From NCBI GenBank assembly GCA_021927905.1, contig BLLK01000051.1:806001-870000 (forward strand): a stretch of 64,000 nucleotides of DNA, in the 5' to 3' direction. This DNA comes from Chaetoceros tenuissimus. Lineage: Eukaryota; Bacillariophyta; Thalassiosirophyceae; Chaetocerotales; Chaetocerotaceae. Below are positions 43,052-53,859 of this stretch, in pieces (position 1 is the stretch's first letter; every line of letters begins with the position of its first letter). A model generated the notes under the pieces. The model saw only the letters and a list, made by a program, of their open reading frames with translations, did no database searches and was not told the DNA's origin. A program made the position numbers and the translations under genes.

Positions 43052-44946
43052 TTACTCGGAGTCGCTGTCAAATGTAATCTTTACCGCTTTCTTCATTGGT
43101 CCTCCACCCCTTGGTCCAAAGTTTCCATAAAGCTTATGCTCCTTTTTCTTGATTGTACTTCCAAATTTCATCAGAGCTTCAGGTGGTGTTTGGCCAGCTT
43201 GCTTCATTACCTGTTGAAGCTCTCCTGCGTGACCCTTATCCCCAGGTTGGAAAAAAGTGAAACTAATACCAGTCTTTCCAGCACGTCCTGTTCTTCCAAT
43301 GCGATGAACGTAATCTTCGATGGTCAGAGGGAATGTGTAGTTAATGACGAGCTCTACATTTGGAATATCAAGACCACGTGCAGCAACATCAGTGGCTACC
43401 AATAATGGACACGTGCCATCCTTGAATTGTTGTAATGCCTGTGTACGTGCATCTTGTGATTTATCTCCATGAATAGATGTTACTAATCCAGAATATCCTG
43501 CTCTTGCCAAGTTACCTTCTAACCTTGCGGCTTCCTTTTTGTACAATGCGAAAATTAGGATGCGGTAAGGACTCTTCTTGCTGTGCTTCTTTGCATATTT
43601 TTGAAGAAGTGAGCGAAGTCTTGCTTCTCTTGCGCGGTCTTCGATGACCTCAACGTTTTGCGTAACTCTCTTGTTTGCCGAAAGAGAATCATCCATTACT
43701 CCCTCCCCATTAGATCCAACAATTGCTTCGAAACCAACATAAACACGCACTGGATTCACCATATATTCAAGTGCAATTTGTTGGATTGCTGCTGGCCAAG
43801 TTGCCGAAAACATTGCAGTTTGACGTCCATTTTCTTTGTCCATGCATTGAGAAATAATGTAACGAACATCTTCCTCGAATCCCATATCTTTCAAAAATAA
43901 AATTATTAGAACTGGGGTTCATAGTTGATTTATGATTCTTTCACGATGTGTCTGTACTTACCCAACATACGATCAGCTTCATCAAGAACAAGTTGGGAAA
44001 CCCGACTCAAGTCGCATGCACCATCATTAATCAAATCTTTAATTCTACCTGGAGTAGCTACAACACAATCCATGCCCTTTTTCAAATCATTTACCTGTTG
44101 ATATTTAGGGACTCCACCGAAGACACACATGGATTTCAAGTTAACTAAAGAACCATATTCTTCAATAACTACATGTGACTGCATAGCCAACTCACGAGTT
44201 GGCGAAAGAACTAACATACGTGGAGTTCTGCGCTTCTTCCCAGCAACAGACTCATTTGCAAGAGCAGTAAGTGCTGGTACAGAAAATGCCAACGTTTTCC
44301 CACTTCCGGTCTCTGCAATTCCGACAATATCTCTACGCTTACCATCACTACCAGGATTTAGTAAAACTGGCCAGCACTGGGCCTGAATTGGACTCGGGGA
44401 GGTAAATCCATTCTTTTTACATTGTTTTAAGAATGCTTCGTGCACACACTTTTTGATGCGATCCGAAGTGAAATTATTGTATGGCACATATGCTTCATTT
44501 TTCTTGAGAGCTTCTGATAACTTATTTCCTTCTTCATCATCAGTGGTAGCTTTGAGCACTACCTTTTTTTCTTTACGCCATTGCTCGCAATCTGCCAAGG
44601 TCAAAGAATCTCCAGAAGTAGAAACAGATGTCTCGGTCATATCTCCTGCAGATGAAGAATCAGAACTAGCCTTCTTCTTTTTCTTCGCTTCCTTCTTTGC
44701 TTTCTTTGCCGCCTTCTTAGCAGCTTTGTCATCTACATCATCGCTCTTTCTCTTTTTGGACTTTGAGAGAGAGATGGTCTTTCCATCAATGGTAAATTTA
44801 TCACTTTGATTTATCCATTTCTCAATTTCATCAGAAGTTGCCTTTCCATCTGTTTTCTTTGCAACCTTTTTCAAGACATCCTTTAAATTAAGTGGATCAG
44901 AAGACTTCTTCAAAATCTTTTTAGCTGCTTTGATTACGCTATCCAT
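43052..44946 (-). CDS. DBP3: DEAD-box RNA helicase, DBP3-like
   Basis: Exon 1 is 44946-43962 and exon 2 is 43887-43052 (74-nt intron, phase 1, splitting the Asp codon in RMLDMGFEEDV). The product has 606 residues. The start is the ATG at 44946 (MDSVIKAAKK). All helicase motifs are present: Q motif GFTSPSPIQ, I AETGSGKT, Ia PTRELA, Ib TPGR, II DEAD, III SAT, V ATDVAARGLDI and VI HRIGRTGRAGKTG. The N-terminus has a small helical domain (DPLNLKDVLKKVAKK; WINQSDKFTIDGKT) and a Lys/Ala-rich stretch, consistent with a nucleolar ribosome-biogenesis helicase of the Dbp3 kind. Confidence 0.92.
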
Positions 44947-45450
44947 TTTGAAACTCGGAGTTGATGACACAGTGGAAAAGAATCAATGTAAGCAAACAAA
45001 TAATGAACGAAAACAGAAATAAGATTGAAAAATAGAAAAATGATGAAGAAAAAAAAATGAATGGCCCTGAGAAGGTCCAAAACTTCAACTACTAAGCCAA
45101 TGTGGTTGCAAGATGGGACTAAGTAATCAACGTACTTCATCCAATATGTACGTATTTCGAAGGGGCCAAGGTTTTGCACGAGGAGGTACATTACATACAC
45201 AAATCTGTATAGAAATAAATAGCAACACGTCTGATGCGGTCTATTCTAACTTGTGTGCCTTGAGTAGGTTGAAAAAGTTGGCTGGAGAATAATTATGAGA
45301 AAGTAAAATAACCTTTGGAGTTTTTATCATTTCTTGATCTCTAGCTCTAAATATTGTCTACATTCCTATTTTGTGTACTGGCTAGCAGCTATCTCTAGTG
45401 CCTACATTTTTTTCACATCACGTGTCTCATCTTCATCTTATCGCTTGCTC
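44947..45450 (-). other. intergenic region
   Basis: 504 bp between two minus-strand genes: promoter of the helicase and 3' flank of cyclin paralog 2. Nothing else recognised. Confidence 0.5.
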
Positions 45451-46889
45451 CTATTCCAATAAGATGCGTGGGTTTATTCTCTCGTATGGAAGAATTTGAT
45501 CTGGCCCATCCATTGCAGCCTGTCTAGAGGAGGAGTTTAATGCAACTATCTCATCAAGAAGAACACGACAACATTGTACTTCTTTCCACCAGGAACTCCT
45601 GATGATATGATCTATACTAAGTCCCTCATTAGACAACATATGGATCTCATCAAGATCGTCATTATTTGAAAACGGTATTATTTCCTCACTATGCCAGGTT
45701 CGTGACACTCCATTACGACATTGACCTGTAAGTATTAAAGATGCTATTTTCTCTATGAATGCAAGACGGTCATCCCATCTCAATACATTCTCATCTACCA
45801 TCATATCCATCACTTTCAACATCGCTCCTACACTCACCACACTCGCCTTCACTCCCTTCATCAACAAATGCATCGTAGACAGCTCGGCTATGTACATTGC
45901 TTGTTGTATAATATGCGAGACTACTGATGACTCAAGGACTGAGACTGGTAGCAGCTCAGCAAACAAAACAATAAACGTCTGACAAGTAGGTGGGCATAGG
46001 TGATAGTCGAGAGCCTTGAGTATGATTGATTCCATATGTATGATGTCTGTAGCTTTGATTTCGCCTTTGCTCAGATCTGCGAGGGTTGCAGCTTTGATGG
46101 TAGTACGATTGTGTACTTTGAGAGCAATATGCAAAGCCGTGATAGAAGCGAGTTTGTAGGAGTATGCAGATTCACTGATCAGTTGGAGACAGGAACATCA
46201 GGAGCGAGTTAGATAAAGACCTACAGGCAGGGTGATTTCATTATGTTGACTTTGAGCAGAATGTACAATACTTACCATGAATATACTCCAGAGTCGATGA
46301 AACGGTCAAGATAGTTGAATGCAATGGAGACGATTTCTCGACTTGCACCAAAGTAATCAACGATTCTGTAGCTCCAAGAAGACATACGAAGGCGATAAGT
46401 AGCGTCTGTAAGATAATCTTCTTCATTCTTCATGTGTCTTTTGATTTGAGTCGCATTTTCGGCACTTTTAAATTCTACACCACTACTGGTTATGGTTGTG
46501 CTGTTAGCCCTGATGAATGTCGAAGATAGGGGGGGGTCTACAGATGCTCTTGTTCCTATTTGTGTAAAATTAGAACTGTTGCTACTCTTCTGTCTTTGCC
46601 AATAGCCGAGAGGGGTGTATATTTTTGTCGTAATGGGGGAAAAGGTCATGTTTTTGTGAATGTTGTTTGAATATGATTGTCTCAGTGTGCTCCTTGTTGA
46701 TGTAGTTTGTTTGTAGTAGTATGGAGATGAGATGTGAGAGCACGAGGCTTCTCTTTGCTTGTGTGAAGAAAAAGCACAGTGAGCATCCTTCTTATTTTTT
46801 CGATCGCATTCTCTTGCCAGTAGAATTGAGATTTGATCTTCAGTTTTTGCTCTCTTACTACTACTATAGAACAATTCTACCTCTGCCAT
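45451..46889 (-). CDS. diatom-type cyclin, paralog 2
   Basis: Exon 1 is 46889-46276 and exon 2 is 46174-45451 (101-nt intron, phase 2, same place as in the other copies), giving 445 residues. The ATG at 46889 (MAEVELFYSSSKR) was chosen because it lines up with paralog 3; an ATG at 46955 would add 22 residues. DQISILLAREC precedes a variable ~120-residue region. The cyclin box runs from RLRMSSWSYRIVDYFGASRE through FNYLDRFIDSG, then KLASITALHIALKVHNRTT and ALDYHLCPPTCQTF. WWKEVQCCRVLLDEI lies near the C-terminus. The core is almost identical in DNA sequence to paralogs 1 and 3, while the flanks are not. Confidence 0.9.
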
Positions 46890-47887
46890 TCCGTTGGTTT
46901 GTCTTGAGGTCACCTGGACAGGCTCCAGAGGATACAGGCGATAATGTAACACCATCAATTCCCCAATCTGCTATTTTTAAAAGAGGAGCTAGTTTTGATT
47001 GAGGAGGAGTTCGTTTTAGCGATTCTTTTTTATTGTCCCCCCCGCCTATTTCTCTGTCCGCCCACCAGTATCTGCGGTGAGAACGAGAATTGCTTTGGTG
47101 CCACAGCCAGTGCGCGTTAAATTGGGTTATAAAAGCACGCTTGCTATTGTGCTGTAGGATGATATGTGAATCTTCAAAAAGTTAAATAGAAAGATTGCTT
47201 TATTTAACAAAGAACAAAGAGTAGTTCTGAAGATAGTTGAGAAGATTCATCCTGATTTGCATGTTCCCAACGGACATGAGAGGAATCTCAATGAATAATT
47301 CCCATCAAGTTCCTCCGGATCATTTTACACGAAGAAGAGTACTCGTATCAAGTTTCGGTTACCATAAGTGATAACTGTTTATCTCTTTATTTCAATTTGT
47401 GCACGGTTTTAGTTCTTTTTGAGGAGAAGATAGTAAAATTCTTATCAGGAGAAGCGAAGCCTAATAATACTTCAAACTTTTCCAAAGAACTTTGCAACAT
47501 CATGTACGGAGAAACTTTTAATTTCTTCTTTCTCTGATACTCGATGGTAAAGTGATAAGTGATAAGTATAACCTTCACCCCTTTTCATACTACCTTCTTG
47601 GCTTTACGCATGCTCCTTCAGGTTTCATTATTAGTAAGTACTGTGTAATTTTATAATTTAAAAGCAAAGTAAAAACTAAATTTTAAAAGCGACTATGAAA
47701 GAAAATATGAAAGAAATCATAAATCATGGCTTTCTTATGACACAGTTTTTGGACGACATCATTCTTTATTATTTTTATCTAGCACTGAATTTACGAATTT
47801 ACTAATAACCGGGGAAGGAACAATATGAATATCATCAACAAACGACAAAAAATGTACGACAAGCCACCAGAGCTGATTCATTGTTGT
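46890..47887 (-). other. intergenic region
   Basis: About 1 kb between cyclin paralogs 2 and 3, both on the minus strand. It holds the paralog 2 promoter; apart from a C-rich stretch near 47036-47045 nothing was recognised. Confidence 0.5.
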
Positions 47888-49389
47888 TCACCAACAAGAA
47901 CGCACCTCTTCACAGTCATCCCTTCGGTCAAATACATGATGCGATGTGATACTATCCTGTGATCCAGAACTCTCAGATGTATTGCAGCAACGAATCAAAA
48001 TATTTCCATTACCAGAGATCATGCCAGCACGAGGACAAGGTAACGACTTCTTGTTGTAATCAGTATTTTGAAGTAGTGGAGAAGTTTTTCTTCCTAATGG
48101 TATCATTCGCTTCGTTCTCCTCTCCTCACATGGAAGTATTTGATCTGACCCATCCATAGCCTGCCTACAATTCAATGTAACTATCTCATCAAGAAGAACA
48201 CGGCAGCACTGTACTTCGTCAAACCAAGATTCAGAAAGAAAATCAGCATAAGATGATGGAGCTGGCTCTTGTCCTGCTTGTTTTGTCATCATTACTCCAG
48301 CATGCTGATGATGGGCGTTGTATCGACTTGTTCTGACTAACTTGTCTACGCTCTCTAAGAATGAAAGACGATCGTCCTGTCTCAATACATTCTCATCTAC
48401 CATCATATCCATCACTTTCAACATCGCTCCTACACTCACCACACTCGCCTTCACTCCTTTCATCAACAAATGCATCGTAGACAGCTCGGCTATGTACATT
48501 GCTTGTTGTATAATATGCGAGACTACTGATGACTCACGGACCGGGACTGATAGCAGCTCAGCAAACAAAACAATAAACGTCTGACAAGTAGGTGGACATA
48601 GATGATAGTCAAGAGCTTTGAGCATGATTGATTCCATATGTATGATGTCTGTAGCTTTGATTTCGCCTTTGCTCAGATCTGCAAGGGTCGTAGCTTTGAT
48701 GGTAGTACGATTGTGCACTTTGAGAGCAATGTGCAAAGCCGTGATAGAAGCGAGTTTGTAGGAGTATGCAGATTCACTGATCAGTTGGAGACAGGAACAT
48801 CAGGAGCGAGTTACAGAAAAGAGATATGTGAGGTGTTGCCACAACTTGGTTGATTTTAAGAAAGCAATGAAAAGTCTTACCATGAATATACTCCAGAGTC
48901 GATGAAACGGTCAAGATAGTTGAATGCAATGGAGACGATTTCTCGACTTGCACCAAAGTAATCGACGATTCTGTAGCTCCAAGAAGACATACGAAGGCGA
49001 TAAGTAGCGTCTGTAAGATAATCTTCTTCACAGTACTCGTAGTCGATATGATGTGATGAGGATGATTCATGGAAGGAGTTCTTTTGCTCCCAGTAAGTGA
49101 TGGGACTGTAAATGCTTGTACCATCATAGCTTTTATCCAATTTATGTTGATCGCATGATGTACTAGTATTGTCTCTTGCTGTATGTTCTTTTTGAAACGA
49201 TGAACAAGATTCTTCTACTAGAACGAAAGCAGTATCAGTTGTAGTACTTGGATTCCGAGACTCTCTGGGTAAAACATGAGGCGACAGTGGCTTCTTTTTC
49301 TGCTTTCTTTGATTCTCTTTTTTCAAAAGAACAGAGATTTGGTCAAGAGTATTGGCTCTTCTATTCAATTCGATCTCCTTTTGCTTCAT
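47888..49389 (-). CDS. diatom-type cyclin, paralog 3
   Basis: Exon 1 is 49389-48881 and exon 2 is 48776-47888 (104-nt intron, phase 2), giving 465 residues. The start reads MKQKEIELNRRANTLDQISV, with a helix (DQISVLLKKENQRKQKKK) shared with the other copies. The cyclin box is RLRMSSWSYRIVDYFGASRE through KALDYHLCPPTCQTF, and VQCCRVLLDEIVTLN lies near the C-terminus. The last ~80 residues are unlike the other copies. It is divergent from condensin CAP-G. Confidence 0.9.
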
Positions 49390-50244
49390 GGTAGGGACTT
49401 GAGAAGAAATAATGCAATATGCAAGGTTTATGTGGAACCAGTTTTCAACAGATGTTCTTTTTCTTTGGCTACGACTTGAATGATATTTTGACGGAAGGAG
49501 CGACGTCGATACTCTTGCTCTTCAGACTTGGAGAAGAAGCTTCTTTCTGTATTTCGTATGATTTGGTCTACTTTCTTCAGTCGCTTGGTTCAATACACTC
49601 AACAATCCTTGAGGTTGTAGAAGCTCGTGATCCAACTGTATTATTTTTATAATGGAAAACTTTGTTTCTTTGAAGAACCCCTACCACATTTCTCGCTAAT
49701 ATTTAGTAACCTCAACCGTCCATCTACCTGCTGTTCCTTTCTTCCAAAAGAACTCAAGAACCTTTACTCACATGCATTACTTCATGTAATTCATAGAAAT
49801 TTATTGCGGGACTTACGAGAAAGTGATGTTTTGTCTACTTTTCTTACAACAACAGCAACACCTCCGTGCGTCACTTCATGTATTACTTCCAATTTTATTT
49901 CGGAACTGACGAGTCATGATCACTTTTTTAATGAAGAAATTGCATGAAGTATTCCCGTCTGCATTTGTCGGGAAAACTGAACACAAGATGGCTTAAGACA
50001 ATCCCGAATCGTCAATATATAAAGTTCAAGTCTTATACGATGTAATACTAATTTATTAAAAAAGCGGAGAATTGAATCATTGTGCTCGTAAGCTAATTTG
50101 GTCGATGGAATCTGATTTAACGATGAAAAATTGAAACATCTTTGTTCCACACAGTTTGAAATCATTCCTTTCTCTATACTTTTCTTTGTTGCAATTCTTC
50201 CATTAACTGACCCAGCAACATACTATCAACACAACAACACCAAG
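49390..50244. other. divergent promoter region of cyclin paralog 3 and CAP-G
   Basis: 855 bp separate the two start codons. No E2F-type palindrome or other clear cell-cycle element was found. A weak pair of similar segments (about 49765-49810 and 49865-49910, sharing CTTCATGTA and GACTTACGAG/GAACTGACGAG) is present. Confidence 0.5.
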
Positions 50245-53200
50245 ATGCCAGCTAGTGTCCTTGAATCAGAGGAACTCTGCATCGAAACTCTCATCAGTAC
50301 GAGTTTCGACAATTATCAAAAGAACATTCAAGACACTCCACTGAAACCTGCACACAAGAAGAAAGCCAATCGCTCCTCTCTGCTCTTTGACTCTTCCACG
50401 AAATCTGCAAATCAACTCCGTAATCAAATTCATCAGTTTCTCAAACAGCATGAAGAAGAAGATGCCATCGAGTCCATCTCCGAAGCACTCACCAAAATTC
50501 TAGAAATGACTCTGGCAAACATTGTCTCGGCTCAAGTCACCACTTACAACTCTTTCAAATCTTCACATGTACACGATGCAGCCATGAAAATTCTCGATAT
50601 GATTGCTTCCTTTGCATTCTCCAAAGGCGATGGAACCTTTTCTCAAGTCGTTTTGGAATTCTGGACTCCTTTTTTATCGGTAGACGTGGAGGCAGTACGA
50701 GGTGTCGCTGTAGAAATGCTTAAAATGTCAATCATGTATCTCTACTCTTATAAACCGCTTCAGTCTAAAAATTTACAGAAACAACAGAAACGTCAGGTAC
50801 TTTTTACTTCTGCGCCATTTTTATATGGAACTGTAGATAATGTCGATACTGAAATTGTATGGAGAGAATCATGTCTGGTAGACATGAAGGAATTACTCTC
50901 TGATCGACTACAGGATAAATCACAAGCAGTGCGTATGCTTGCCATTCAAGCTTGTCGTAAAATATTTCATTCGCCTGATGAAGACTTTTTAGGATTGACT
51001 AATCCTGAATTGCATGAAGATTTGACTTTGGAGTTGTTGTGGAATCTTGAACATGATCCTTCGTTTCAAAATCGTTCTGAGGCGATTCAGGCTGTGCCTA
51101 TTACCAGTGATACTTTGCCTGCGATTGTGAGTAGAACTCGTGATTCGAAACTAAAAGTGCGAGTAGATGCACTTGATCTCTTGAGTCAAAAGGTGGACGT
51201 TAAGATTCTGTCAAGAAAGCAGAGAATTGATATTCTACAGAGTGGACTGAGTATGAGATATCCAACTACTTACCAGGCTGCAACCAAGATGCTTTGTTGT
51301 GGGTGGATGAAGAGTTGCAAATTTGATCCTATTCAGCTGCTTCAATTGCTTGAGAATACTGATAGCAAGTCGGACTATGATCAGGAAAACTTGGACATTT
51401 ATGAAGATGTATGTGTCAAGGCTATTAGAGCAATCATTGCTGCTGCAAGTGAGGATTATGTGAGTGGAACCGTAGAAACTACTGGCAACTCTCAAGATGA
51501 TTCTCCAGCTACAACCATGTCAACATCTGAAATGACTCTTGCGGAATTAAGTGCTCCTGAGATTCGTGAATACAAGGAGAATGTTCTCAACCTCAAAAAG
51601 TTTGACATGAAGGCCATGTACGAGCATATTCATACCAAGGAGCAAAGCAACATGGACGAGGGTGAAGATGAACACCAGGACAATGTTCTAAATCCAGTAT
51701 CTATCCTCTACATTCGTACCATGTGTGACATGATTCTAGAGTCAACGACTTTGAGTGATTATAAAAAGTCTTCTCTCGTTGCAGAAATTGTTCCAGATAT
51801 CACAGTTCTTGGTGCTGCAATCGAGTATCATTCTGAAAAGATGAATGCATACGGGGAGCAAGCTGATCTTTTGGAAAATGATGAAGAAGAGCAGGACAAA
51901 CTCTCTTATTATGAAGAAAAGGAAGAAACTGAAGTTTTTATTTGTCTGCACCTTTTGAAGTTGGCCAAGGTTGTTGATTTGAAAGAAGAAGGTACCAGAC
52001 GCCACTTCAGTAGCATCATTCACCGTATTCTGAGCAACCCAGATACAAATGCTGATTTGTTGGAGGGAGCTGTCGTTGCTCTATCTGCCTCTACCGAATC
52101 TGAGGCGTCTTTCCTGCTGGCAATCTCTGAAGTTCTTTCTTATATTGTTGAATCTGAGGCTGACAAATCTACAAATAATGAAGATGATTCTTCTCCAAGA
52201 CTTAGTTCGGATATGAACCCTGAACAAAGAAAAGATCAGCATTTGCGTGGAATGGAAATTCTAACTGTGGCGCTTGAAAATGTCTCTAGAAGAATGTCGT
52301 CTAATCAGATTCTGAAAAACTTTGCGTCTCTCATTGTAGAGTCATTGACTGATATTTCCCTTGGGGCAGTTGTGAGAGAAGCTGCAGTTGGATGTGTGGG
52401 AAGATACGTTCTTCTTATGGACGAAGAATCTGTGATTAATGATTACAAACCTCTCATCATGGACATTGCGTACTCCAAGGATGAAAACATCGAGATTCGT
52501 GCGCAGGCGTTGTTGATTCTTTGTGATCTAGCTTTCTTGTTCCATCGCATCCTAGCACCGATCAACCTCGATAAAGTTGGAGAGAATGAGGTCACATTGT
52601 CTGATTTACTACTAGACATGCTTTCTCAACCAAAGAAGGCACTGGCTATCGTTGCAGCAGAATGTGCTACAAAGCTTTCTTTCACTGGAAAGATTCATGA
52701 CACAAAGATTGTTGGACATCTTTTGAGTATGTACTTTGACAAGGATCTTGAGCAAAGTGGACATGAAGGCGACGACGTGGCGAAGGAAGTTGGTTCCCCA
52801 GCTCGATTGGCACAACTCCTAACTATCTTCTTCCCTGCATACAGTCTTAGTTCAGATATTGCTAGAGCAACTCTTGCTGCTTCATTTAGACCAGTATTGG
52901 ATACTGTTCTCAAGAAGATGACCACAAAGGTTAGAGGTAGAAAGGCAACTACTTGGCCAGTGGGGAAGATGGTTGAATATCTTTGCCAAATCATTGATCA
53001 AGGAGAAGAAGAAGCATCTGAGGAAAAATCAAATGCTGATATCAAGAAAATAAGTCCAGTTCTTCATGCAGCGATTGCAATTTCTGAATTTGTCTCCGAT
53101 GAATACGATAACATCAATGTTACCTTCCTTCGAGCTCTCACTAAAATCTTATCCAAGTCTTATATTGACGTGGAAACTGAAAATATGGATGCGCTCAAGA

Positions 53201-53769
53201 AATTGAAGTCAAACTTGAACCAGTTAACTATGGAAATCACCGATACATCGGCGTTGAGAACTGTAGAAACCCTTTTCGAAATCGTTGACGAAGTTCAAAG
53301 TGAGGATGAAAGAAGCGAAGATGAAGGAGACGATGAGAGTGCTCCTGAAGAGTCTGACCACGAGATGGAGAATACTAGAGAAGAAGAACAAGAAGACGAT
53401 GAGGGCAGTGCTACTGAAGAGCATGTTCACGAGATTGAGGATAATAAAGAAGTGGAAGACGATGAAGAAGAAGGTATGGTACAAGAACAGGAGCAGTCTA
53501 TCCAGGGAGCTTCTGTCTTTGAGACTTTGGATGAAGTAGAGGATAAGAGTGCACCAAAGAGGACTTCAAATTCTAGTTCTAGTAGGGTCGGTAAGACTAC
53601 CTTACCTGCATTTGCTTCTCTCGGGGAGACAGAGCGTCAAAGCAGAAGAGCTAGAAGTAATGGAATTCCTTCTTTTGCAACCCTAGGTGGTGAAAATAAT
53701 GATGAAGATTCCTTTGAGTCAGAATCCTCAGCATCTTCTTACGAGAGCAGCGACGAGTTCAGTGAATAA
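50245..53769 (+). CDS. CAPG: condensin complex subunit CAP-G (Ycg1/Cnd3)
   Basis: A single-exon gene of 1174 residues, within the range of the family. The ATG at 50245 (MPASVLESEELC) is the first in frame; there is no upstream ATG in the open stretch before it. HEAT repeats fill the protein. The family signature lies at ~210-380: MKELLSDRLQDKSQAVRMLA, LELLWNLEHDPSFQNRSEAI, VSRTRDSKLKVRVDALDLLS and ILQSGLSMRYPTTYQAATKM. The Cnd3 domain follows (SLTDISLGAVVREAAVGCVG; NIEIRAQALLILCDLAFLF). The C-terminal ~170 residues are Glu/Asp-rich with two short repeats (TTLPAFASLGE; GIPSFATLGGE). The protein is the HEAT/kleisin-bound subunit that anchors condensin I on DNA in mitosis. Confidence 0.93.
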   Translation: MPASVLESEELCIETLISTSFDNYQKNIQDTPLKPAHKKKANRSSLLFDSSTKSANQLRNQIHQFLKQHEEEDAIESISEALTKILEMTLANIVSAQVTTYNSFKSSHVHDAAMKILDMIASFAFSKGDGTFSQVVLEFWTPFLSVDVEAVRGVAVEMLKMSIMYLYSYKPLQSKNLQKQQKRQVLFTSAPFLYGTVDNVDTEIVWRESCLVDMKELLSDRLQDKSQAVRMLAIQACRKIFHSPDEDFLGLTNPELHEDLTLELLWNLEHDPSFQNRSEAIQAVPITSDTLPAIVSRTRDSKLKVRVDALDLLSQKVDVKILSRKQRIDILQSGLSMRYPTTYQAATKMLCCGWMKSCKFDPIQLLQLLENTDSKSDYDQENLDIYEDVCVKAIRAIIAAASEDYVSGTVETTGNSQDDSPATTMSTSEMTLAELSAPEIREYKENVLNLKKFDMKAMYEHIHTKEQSNMDEGEDEHQDNVLNPVSILYIRTMCDMILESTTLSDYKKSSLVAEIVPDITVLGAAIEYHSEKMNAYGEQADLLENDEEEQDKLSYYEEKEETEVFICLHLLKLAKVVDLKEEGTRRHFSSIIHRILSNPDTNADLLEGAVVALSASTESEASFLLAISEVLSYIVESEADKSTNNEDDSSPRLSSDMNPEQRKDQHLRGMEILTVALENVSRRMSSNQILKNFASLIVESLTDISLGAVVREAAVGCVGRYVLLMDEESVINDYKPLIMDIAYSKDENIEIRAQALLILCDLAFLFHRILAPINLDKVGENEVTLSDLLLDMLSQPKKALAIVAAECATKLSFTGKIHDTKIVGHLLSMYFDKDLEQSGHEGDDVAKEVGSPARLAQLLTIFFPAYSLSSDIARATLAASFRPVLDTVLKKMTTKVRGRKATTWPVGKMVEYLCQIIDQGEEEASEEKSNADIKKISPVLHAAIAISEFVSDEYDNINVTFLRALTKILSKSYIDVETENMDALKKLKSNLNQLTMEITDTSALRTVETLFEIVDEVQSEDERSEDEGDDESAPEESDHEMENTREEEQEDDEGSATEEHVHEIEDNKEVEDDEEEGMVQEQEQSIQGASVFETLDEVEDKSAPKRTSNSSSSRVGKTTLPAFASLGETERQSRRARSNGIPSFATLGGENNDEDSFESESSASSYESSDEFSE

Positions 53770-53859
53770 GATATTTGAATAACTTTAAATGGGGATGATT
53801 ACATTTATTTGTATTCTTTTTTAAAAGAATTCGTTTCAGAAGAAATTCCAAAGGAAGAT

